This document shows, piece by piece, positions 6,320-11,148 of a stretch of DNA of 11,148 nucleotides; within the stretch, counting starts at the first letter, position 1, and each line of letters begins with the position of its first letter. The position numbers were made by a program, and so were the translations under genes. The stretch is taken from assembly GCA_014804905.1 (NCBI GenBank), contig JAAUYX010000080.1, positions 6,390 through 17,537 on the forward strand, in the 5' to 3' direction. The notes below the pieces were generated by a model. The model saw nothing but the letters and a program-made list of their open reading frames with translations. It was not told the origin of the DNA and searched no databases. This stretch comes from Desulfovibrio sp. (GTDB taxonomy: Bacteria > Desulfobacterota > Desulfovibrionia > Desulfovibrionales > Desulfovibrionaceae).

Positions 6320-7118
6320 CCATGCCGTGGATCTCCGCCGGACCATTACGGGCCTTATCCTCGCCGCCGGGCTTTTGCTCGTGCTCTGGTGCCGGGGCCT
6401 GCCGCTCCTCGGCGTCATCCTTCTCGTGTCGGCGCTGGGGCTGTGGGAATTCTATTCGCTCTTCTGGGGGCCGCGCGGCCGCATCCCGAGCCGCATCTGC
6501 GCCATCGGCCTCGGCTGGGCCATGCTGGTACTCACCTGGATGCACCGCCCGCAGGACGCGCTCGTCTGCCTCGGCGCGGGCTTCGTGCTCGCGGCGCTCT
6601 CCTTCCTCTTCCGCTGGGACGTGGTGGAGGAGGAAAACGCCTTTTCGGCGAGCAGCATCTTCATGGCCGGCCTCGCCTATGTGCCGCTGCTGCTTCTGCC
6701 CGCCACCTATCTCTCCACGCTCAAGCTCATCTTCGTGCTCGCTGCCGTGGCCGCCTCGGACACTGCGGCCTATTTCGTGGGCACGCGCTTCGGGCACCAC
6801 AAGCTCTGGCCGCGCGTGAGCCCCAACAAGAGCTCCGAGGGCGCCGTGGGCAGCCTCGTGGCCTGCGTCATCTTTTGCGCCGTGTACGGCGAGATATTCG
6901 GGACTGCCTCGTGGTTCGCCTTCGCGCTGCTCGGCGTGGCGGTGAACGCCTTCGCCCAGCTCGGCGACCTTTTCGAGTCCGCGCTCAAGCGCTCGGTGAA
7001 CGTCAAGGATTCCGGCTCCATCCTGCCGGGGCACGGCGGCGTCCTCGACCGGGCGGACAGCTTCCTTTTTGCCATGCCCATGGTGGCGGTGGTGGACCAG
7101 TGGTTTTCCTTCTTCTGA
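6309..7118 (+). CDS. cdsA: Phosphatidate cytidylyltransferase (CDP-diglyceride synthase)
   Basis: I start at the ATG at 6309, seven bases after GGAG (6298-6301). An in-frame ATG at 6264 lies deeper in uppS and has no better support. This gives 269 residues, normal for CdsA. What is seen: a polytopic membrane protein with hydrophobic spans beginning at TGLILAAGLLLVLW near residue 10, a conserved tract with SDTAAYFVGTRFG and SPNKSSEG in the middle, and the C-terminal family signature made of SALKRSVNVKDSGS and LPGHGGVLDRADS (about 224-251), whose Lys/Asp/His residues form the active site. Known for the family: it converts phosphatidic acid and CTP to CDP-diacylglycerol, the branch point for all major bacterial phospholipids, at the inner membrane. 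The overlap with uppS and the ~50-base gap to dxr support one transcript. Confidence 0.96.
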   Translation: MAVDHAVDLRRTITGLILAAGLLLVLWCRGLPLLGVILLVSALGLWEFYSLFWGPRGRIPSRICAIGLGWAMLVLTWMHRPQDALVCLGAGFVLAALSFLFRWDVVEEENAFSASSIFMAGLAYVPLLLLPATYLSTLKLIFVLAAVAASDTAAYFVGTRFGHHKLWPRVSPNKSSEGAVGSLVACVIFCAVYGEIFGTASWFAFALLGVAVNAFAQLGDLFESALKRSVNVKDSGSILPGHGGVLDRADSFLFAMPMVAVVDQWFSFF

Positions 7119-7123
7119 GCCGG

Positions 7124-7135
7124 GCCAGCGCTGGC
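7124..7135. repeat. Perfect 12-base palindrome after cdsA
   Basis: GCCAGCGCTGGC lies five bases after the cdsA stop. No T-run follows. It is probably a small RNA hairpin or a chance GC palindrome. Confidence 0.4.
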
Positions 7136-7167
7136 GCGCGTGACCGCAAGCCCCGGCGGTGCGCCCC

Positions 7168-8532
7168 ATGACGGCCCTCTGGCCAGGGCGCGGCGGCCCG
7201 GCCATCGACTATATCTCGGCCCCGCCGCGCGAAGGCCTTGCGGATGTGCGGCCGCGCCGCGTGGTGCTGCTGGGTTCCACGGGCTCCATCGGGCGCAACG
7301 CGCTTTCCGTGGTGGAGGCCTCGGCCGGCCGCCTTGTGGTCGCGGGCCTCGCCTGCGCCCGCAGGGTGGAGGCGCTGGCGGCCCAAGCCCTGCGCCATCG
7401 CCCGCCCGTGCTCGCCGTGCTGGACGAGGAAGCGGCCGAAGCCCTGCGCAGGCATCTCCCCGCCGACTATGCGCCCGAAATCCTCGTCGGGCGGCCGGGC
7501 TATGCGCGCCTCGCCGCGCTGGCCGGGGCCTGCGCCGTGCTTTCGGCGCAGTCCGGGGCCGCGGGCCTTGCGGCGACCCTCGCGGCCGCGCTGGCGGGCA
7601 AGATGGTGTGCCTCGCCAACAAAGAATCCCTCGTGCTCGCCGGGGCCCTCGTGCGCGCCATTTGCGCGGGCACGGGCGCGGCGGTGCTTCCCGTGGATTC
7701 GGAGCATGACGCGCTCTTCCAGTGCCTCGCCGGGCGCGGGCAGGAGGCCCGGACGCTGGTGCTCACCGCTTCCGGCGGCCCCTTCCGCGGCCGCAAGGCC
7801 GGCGAGCTTGCGGCCGTGAGGCCTGCGGACGCCCTCGCGCATCCCAACTGGCGCATGGGGGCCAAGATCAGCATCGACTCGGCCACCCTGATGAACAAGG
7901 GCCTGGAGCTCATCGAGGCCGTCCACCTCTACGGCGTCGCGCCGGAGCGGGTGCGCATCCTCGTGCATCCGCAATCGGTCATCCATTCGCTGGTGGAATT
8001 TGCCGACGGCTCGCTCATGGCGCAGCTGGGCGTGGCCGACATGCGCCTCCCCATCGGGCATTGCCTCGACTGGCCCGTCTGCGCGCCCAGGGGGGCCGCG
8101 CCGTTGGACCTCGCCGCTGTGGGCAGCCTCACCTTTGAGGAGCCGGATGCCGAGGCCTTCCCCTGCCTGCGCCTTGCGCGCGAGGCGCTTCTGGCCGACC
8201 GCGCGGTAGGCGCCGGGACCCCCGGCTTCGGGCCGGCCTGCGTGGCCCTCAACGCGGCCAACGAGGCGGCGGTGGAGCTTTTTCTCAATGGCGGCTGCGG
8301 CTTCACGGATATTCCGGCGCTTGTCTCGGCCACGCTGGACGCGCTGCCGGAGCTTGCCGGGCAAGCGGACCTCGGGCCGCTCGCACCCGACAGTCTCCCG
8401 GCCGCGCCGCTGGACGAAGCCCGCGCGGCACGCCTCGCCCTTGAGCTCGCGGCCCGCGTGGACGCCCTTGACGCGGCCTGCCGCGCGCTGGTGCGCCGCC
8501 GCGCCGCCCATCCTGAGGAGCCAAAGTGCTGA
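7168..8532 (+). CDS. dxr: 1-deoxy-D-xylulose 5-phosphate reductoisomerase
   Basis: The start is uncertain. I take the ATG at 7168 (454 residues), with weak GGCGG upstream; a GTG at 7159 or a GTG at 7246 are alternatives. Even so, about 30 residues precede the Rossmann motif that normally opens DXR. What is seen: NADPH loop GSTGSIG (36-42); NKES (151-154); metal ligands Asp177 and Glu179 in PVDSEHDALFQ; TASGGPF near 200; Asn243, Lys244 and Glu247 in MNKGLE for substrate and metal; HPQSVIHS and DMRLPIG (291-297). All catalytic residues are intact. Known for the family: it converts DXP to MEP, the committed step of non-mevalonate isoprenoid synthesis, and is the fosmidomycin target. The stop overlaps the rseP start by seven bases. 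Confidence 0.95.
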   Translation: MTALWPGRGGPAIDYISAPPREGLADVRPRRVVLLGSTGSIGRNALSVVEASAGRLVVAGLACARRVEALAAQALRHRPPVLAVLDEEAAEALRRHLPADYAPEILVGRPGYARLAALAGACAVLSAQSGAAGLAATLAAALAGKMVCLANKESLVLAGALVRAICAGTGAAVLPVDSEHDALFQCLAGRGQEARTLVLTASGGPFRGRKAGELAAVRPADALAHPNWRMGAKISIDSATLMNKGLELIEAVHLYGVAPERVRILVHPQSVIHSLVEFADGSLMAQLGVADMRLPIGHCLDWPVCAPRGAAPLDLAAVGSLTFEEPDAEAFPCLRLAREALLADRAVGAGTPGFGPACVALNAANEAAVELFLNGGCGFTDIPALVSATLDALPELAGQADLGPLAPDSLPAAPLDEARAARLALELAARVDALDAACRALVRRRAAHPEEPKC

Positions 8533-9626
8533 CGACCATTGTTGCGGTGATCATTGTCCTCGGCGGCCTGATCTTCTTCCACGAGCTCGGGCATTTCGTC
8601 GTGGCGCGCGCGCTCGGCATGGGCGTGTCCACCTTTTCGCTGGGCTTCGGGCCCAAGATACTCACGCGCAAGATAGGCAAGACCGAATACGCGCTTTCCC
8701 TCATCCCCCTGGGCGGCTATGTGGCGCTTGTGGGCGAAAGCGACGACGGCGACATCCCCGAGGGCTTCACCCCGCAGGAGAGCTTCGCGCTCAGGCCCGC
8801 GTGGCAGCGGCTGCTCGTGGTGGCGGCCGGCCCGGTGGCCAATATCCTCCTCGCGTGGCTGCTCTGCTGGGCGCTGGCCTTCGGCTGGGGCGTGCCCGTG
8901 CTCCAGCCCGTGGTGGGCGCTGTCTCGGCAGGGAGCCCGGCGGCGCGCGCGGGCCTTGCGCCCGGCGACCGCATCCTCGCCATTGACGGGAAAAAGCTCG
9001 ACAGCTGGGAGGCCATGTCGCGCACCATCAATGCAAGCGACGGGCGCCCCCTGCAACTCGAAGTCCTGCGGCCCGAAAACCCCGCGGAGAGCGGCCCGCA
9101 GGCGGCCGGCCACGTCCTCGACCTGACGCTCACGGCCGAGCGCGCCACGCGCAAGACCATCTTCGGCGAGGAGGAGACCGCGTGGCTCATCGGCGTGCGC
9201 GCGGGCAACAGCGTGAGCGCCGAGCCTAAGGGCTTCTGGGCGGCTGCGGCGGCCGGGGCGCGCCAGACCTGGGGCATGGTCTCCCTCACCTGGCAGAGTT
9301 TCGTCAAGCTGGCGCAGCGCGTGGTGCCGCTGGACCAGGTGGGCGGCCCCATCATGATCGCGCAGATGGTGGGCGAGCAGGCGCATCAGGGGCTTGCCGG
9401 GCTGCTCGCGCTCACGGCGCTCATCAGCGTCAACCTCGGCATACTCAACCTTTTGCCCGTGCCCGTGCTGGACGGCGGGCAAATCGTCTTCTGCCTCATC
9501 GAGATGATCTTCCGGCGCCCGGTGCCCAAAAAGGCGCAGGAAATGGCGACCCGCGTGGGCCTTTTTCTCCTCGTGGGCCTCATGGCGCTCGCCACCTTCA
9601 ACGATGTCTGGCGGCTCTTCAAATGA
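8526..9626 (+). CDS. rseP: RseP-type site-2 intramembrane zinc metalloprotease (RIP)
   Basis: 366 residues from a GTG inside the dxr end, with a strong GAGGAG (8515-8520) five bases upstream. What is seen: a first membrane span holding the zinc motif HELGH (19-23); GGYV (63-66), the membrane-reentrant loop; a second span near 96-120; one PDZ domain around 123-185 (GSPAARAGLAPGDRILAIDG); a third span carrying the other zinc ligand in LNLLPVPVLDGG (Asp316); and a last span near 345-360. E. coli RseP has two PDZ domains and about 450 residues; this is the shorter one-PDZ form common outside the gammaproteobacteria. Known for the family: it cuts anti-sigma factors or signal-peptide remnants in the inner membrane. 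Its substrate here is unknown; no anti-sigma gene is in view. Confidence 0.96.
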   Translation: MLTTIVAVIIVLGGLIFFHELGHFVVARALGMGVSTFSLGFGPKILTRKIGKTEYALSLIPLGGYVALVGESDDGDIPEGFTPQESFALRPAWQRLLVVAAGPVANILLAWLLCWALAFGWGVPVLQPVVGAVSAGSPAARAGLAPGDRILAIDGKKLDSWEAMSRTINASDGRPLQLEVLRPENPAESGPQAAGHVLDLTLTAERATRKTIFGEEETAWLIGVRAGNSVSAEPKGFWAAAAAGARQTWGMVSLTWQSFVKLAQRVVPLDQVGGPIMIAQMVGEQAHQGLAGLLALTALISVNLGILNLLPVPVLDGGQIVFCLIEMIFRRPVPKKAQEMATRVGLFLLVGLMALATFNDVWRLFK

Positions 9627-10453
9627 CGGCGCGGACGGCGGGACACGCCTATTCCACGGGGCTTGAACTCGTACTCAACGCGGCCGGAAGCGCGCTCCAG
9701 ATACTGGTGACGGATAACGGCCGCATCCGCTGTTTTCAGGAATGGCATGAGGCGGGCCGGGCCACGGAGATTCTGGCCCCGGCCCTGCGCGACATGTGCG
9801 CGGCTCTTGACATCGCGCCCGCGTCGTTCCGGCGCATCGGCTGTGTGGCCGGCCCCGGCTCCTTCACGGGCATCCGCCTCGTGCTTGCCACGGCCGCGGC
9901 CCTGCGCCGCGCCGGGCACGCGCAGCTGGCAAGCCTCGACTACCTTCAGGCCCTGGCCACAAGCGCGGTCATGCGCCGGGGCCTGCTTTACCCTTCGCCC
10001 GTCATGGTCGTCACCCATGCCCGGCGCAACCTCGTCCACTACAGGCCCTTTTGCTCCTACGGCCCGCAGATTCCCGCGCAGCCGCTCGGCCCCGTGGAGC
10101 TTATCACCCCGGCCGAGGCCCTTGCCCGCATGGCCGGGGAGCCCTGCCACGTCTGCGGCGGCGGGCTCGCCCGCAACCCGCGGGAGTTCGCGCCCGAAAC
10201 CACGGGCAGGGGCCCGGCGGGCGCGCCCGACGCCGTGGTCATGCCGGAACTGACGGAGCCGGACGCCCCGGCCCTGGCCCTTTTGGGCCGCCACGGGGAC
10301 TATTTCCGGCGGGACATCGAGCCCCTCTATGTGCGGCCCTGCGACGCCGCCGAAAACCTCGGCGAGCTCGCGGCCCGGCAGGGCATGGACGGCGACGCCG
10401 CCGTGGCCGAGCTGGCGGAACTGCTCACCCGCAGGCCCGGGAGCCGCGACTAG
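9623..10453 (+). CDS. tsaB: TsaB-like tRNA t6A-modification protein
   Basis: 276 residues. The ATG overlaps the rseP stop in an ATGA quartet, so translation is likely coupled; the own ribosome-binding site is weak. What is seen: the diagnostic CVAGPGSFTGIR (74-85) followed by an Ala-rich helix; SLDYLQALA (104-112); and PLYVRP (234-239), the usual TsaB C-terminal motif. Odd: the N-terminal AIDTS-type strand that opens most TsaB and actin-fold proteins is replaced by LVLNAAGSALQILV, losing the conserved acid. Known for the family: TsaB is the scaffold partner of TsaD and TsaE in making N6-threonylcarbamoyladenosine at tRNA position 37, and lacks strong ATPase activity itself, so such drift may be tolerated. 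It is the last gene of the operon and converges on the minus-strand genes, sharing a CTAG with their last stop. Confidence 0.9.
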   Translation: MTARTAGHAYSTGLELVLNAAGSALQILVTDNGRIRCFQEWHEAGRATEILAPALRDMCAALDIAPASFRRIGCVAGPGSFTGIRLVLATAAALRRAGHAQLASLDYLQALATSAVMRRGLLYPSPVMVVTHARRNLVHYRPFCSYGPQIPAQPLGPVELITPAEALARMAGEPCHVCGGGLARNPREFAPETTGRGPAGAPDAVVMPELTEPDAPALALLGRHGDYFRRDIEPLYVRPCDAAENLGELAARQGMDGDAAVAELAELLTRRPGSRD

Positions 10454-10614
10454 ATTTCCCCGTCAGGCCCCCATTTTCCCGCCACTTCTTTAAAAAGGGG
10501 GAGTGGTGGTGCTGTGGCCACTGCCACGGACAGCCCGGACGTGAGCAGTTCCGTAACTTTTTCCGTGCTGCCGCAAGGGCTGAACACCACAGTGGCGGCT
10601 TTCGTGACGGGCAT
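10450..10614 (-). pseudogene. 54-codon ORF, probable truncated flavodoxin-like protein N-terminus
   Basis: On the minus strand, ATG at 10614-10612 is preceded four bases away by a perfect AAGGAGG (plus positions 10619-10625). The frame runs 54 codons to TAG at 10452-10450. The start reads MPVTKAATVVFSPCGSTEKV, like the first strand and FMN-phosphate loop (SPTGTTEKV type) of flavodoxin-fold and EFR1-type ferredoxin/flavoprotein families. After about residue 30 the sequence (APPLPLFKEVAGKWG) no longer looks like such a protein, and it stops far short of the ~140-260 residues expected. I infer a gene truncated by deletion, its old 3' part lost where tsaB now ends. It lies 42 bases downstream of hisG. 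A genuine short protein cannot be excluded. Confidence 0.5.
10468..10501. repeat. Imperfect inverted repeat downstream of tsaB
   Basis: CCCCCATTTT (10468-10477) pairs with AAAAAGGGGG (10492-10501) with one A-A mismatch around a 14-base loop, starting 15 bases after the tsaB stop. No T-run follows, so any terminator role for tsaB is tentative. It lies inside the minus-strand 54-codon ORF. The rest of 10502-10611 shows only weak dyads, for example ACGGA/TCCGT at 10526-10554 before a TTTTT. Confidence 0.45.
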
Positions 10615-10618
10615 GGTT

Positions 10619-10625
10619 CCTCCTT
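10619..10625 (-). promoter_or_regulatory. Perfect Shine-Dalgarno of the minus-strand 54-codon ORF
   Basis: CCTCCTT on the plus strand is AAGGAGG on the minus strand, four bases before the ATG at 10614. It is the strongest ribosome-binding site in the window and fixes the start of this short ORF. Confidence 0.65.
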
Positions 10626-10637
10626 GGTGTATCCCCG

Positions 10638-10655
10638 GGGGCGGAGCAGCGCCCC
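10638..10655. repeat. Small GC hairpin just after hisG
   Basis: GGGGCG (10638-10643) and CGCCCC (10650-10655) form a 6-bp stem with a 6-base loop. It sits one base beyond the hisG stop on the minus strand and has no T-run, so readthrough into the short ORF is likely. Confidence 0.4.
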
Positions 10656-10656
10656 G

Positions 10657-11148
10657 TCAGATGACCTTGTTCAGCGCGTACTCGATGATGCCCTCGGCCC
10701 CGGCGGCGCGCAGCCGCGGGATGAGATCGCGCACGATGCCCACCTCCACCACGGTCTCCAGCGAGAGCCACGCCTTGTCGCGCAGGGGCGACACCGTGGG
10801 GGAGTTGAGCGCGGGCAGCATCTCGAGGATGGCGTCGAGGCGGTCCGCCGGGGCGTTCATCTTGAGCGCCACAAGGTTCTCGGCGCGGAGCGCCCCCTGG
10901 AGGAGCAGGGTGATCTGGTCGATCTTGGCGCGCTTCACCGGGTCCGCCCAGGCCTCGCGATTGGCGATGAGCACCGGGAAGGACACCATCACCTCGTCGA
11001 TGATCCTGAGCCCGTGGGCGCGGATGGTCGTCCCGGTCTCGGTCACCTCCACGATGCCGTCGGCGAGGCCCTCCACCACCTTGGCCTCGGTGGCGCCCCA
11101 GGAATAGAAGATGTCCGCGTCCACGCCCTTCCCGGCAAAGTAGCGGCG
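10657..11148 (-). CDS. hisG: ATP phosphoribosyltransferase, long form, 5' partial
   Basis: The frame is open to the right window edge, so the gene is cut; 163 C-terminal residues are visible and about 125-130 are missing. A GTG at 11124 is internal. What is seen: RRYFAGKGVDADI, the start of the second catalytic lobe; EGLADGIVEVTETGTTI, matching the HisG signature whose TETGTT loop binds the PRPP phosphate; and a C-terminal domain of about 75-80 residues (LQGALRAENLVALKMN to EYALNKVI) that is the ACT-like regulatory domain of long-form HisG. Known for the family: it condenses ATP with PRPP in the first step of histidine synthesis and is feedback-inhibited by histidine through the C-terminal domain, without needing HisZ. 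It is transcribed toward tsaB. Confidence 0.96.
   Translation of the reverse strand, partial: RRYFAGKGVDADIFYSWGATEAKVVEGLADGIVEVTETGTTIRAHGLRIIDEVMVSFPVLIANREAWADPVKRAKIDQITLLLQGALRAENLVALKMNAPADRLDAILEMLPALNSPTVSPLRDKAWLSLETVVEVGIVRDLIPRLRAAGAEGIIEYALNKVI

Noticed and set aside
4862..6418. A very long open frame on the minus strand opposite pyrH-frr-uppS.
   Set aside because: High GC makes long antisense frames common. The plus strand encodes three clear conserved proteins here, and the antisense translation is low-complexity and matches no family I recognise.
2371..7125. TGAGCCGGG occurring at three stop codons (2371, 5558, 7116).
   Set aside because: Each is a TGA plus GC-rich flank; in a genome this GC-rich, three matches of nine bases anchored on TGA are not convincing as a motif.
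7929..9482. A >500-codon open frame on the minus strand opposite dxr and rseP.
   Set aside because: It is a shadow of the conserved plus-strand genes: Arg/Ala/His-rich composition, no motif, and a plus-strand codon pattern that explains it.
10514..11107. A 197-codon plus-strand open frame opposite hisG.
   Set aside because: The minus strand has unmistakable HisG sequence; the plus-strand translation is Ser/Arg-rich with no recognisable domain.
1..11148. CRISPR arrays, insertion sequences, phage or defence genes.
   Set aside because: No direct-repeat arrays, transposase or integrase motifs were seen; every long coding frame belongs to a recognised housekeeping family.

Overview
The window is a GC-rich bacterial chromosomal segment, densely packed and mostly housekeeping. 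The combination of a Rex redox regulator, a CobS of the cobalamin pathway, a long-form HisG, and the frr-uppS-cdsA-dxr-rseP cluster points to a Gram-negative anaerobe. A Desulfovibrio-like member of the Desulfobacterota/Desulfovibrionaceae is my best inference from gene content and sequence flavour. No ribosomal RNA or other direct taxonomic marker is present.

Layout. (1) 1-1491: the C-terminal ~97% of a YifB/ComM-type AAA+ ATPase, cut by the left window edge. It is followed by a spacer holding an intrinsic terminator (1608-1633). (2) 1708-3200: rex and cobS, joined by a GTGA start/stop overlap. (3) 3201-3493: a ~300-base spacer that falls to about 39% GC in its core and holds an unusual large dyad-symmetric A/T-tract element centred near 3359. 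(4) 3494-4093: a nitroreductase-family flavoprotein. (5) 4094-4203: a spacer with a 23-bp imperfect hairpin overlapping a possible promoter. (6) 4204-10453: an apparent seven-gene operon, pyrH-frr-uppS-cdsA-dxr-rseP-tsaB, with short spacers or overlaps. (7) 10450-11148, minus strand: a convergent pair, the C-terminal half of hisG (cut by the right edge) followed by a 54-codon ORF. That ORF has a perfect Shine-Dalgarno and a flavodoxin-like N-terminus, and looks like a truncated remnant.

The large operon links nucleotide supply (UMP kinase), ribosome recycling, undecaprenyl-diphosphate synthesis, CDP-diacylglycerol synthesis, the committed MEP-pathway step, intramembrane proteolysis in envelope stress, and t6A tRNA modification. 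It therefore ties growth rate to isoprenoid and envelope synthesis, an arrangement widely conserved in bacteria. Unlike many genomes, pyrH here is not preceded by rpsB-tsf but by a nitroreductase gene, and it seems to have its own promoter region.

I saw no CRISPR array, tRNA, rRNA, insertion sequence, phage gene or defence system. The genes themselves are ordinary; the features most worth a second look are noncoding (the 3301-3417 dyad element and the pyrH leader hairpin) plus the gene fragment convergent with tsaB.
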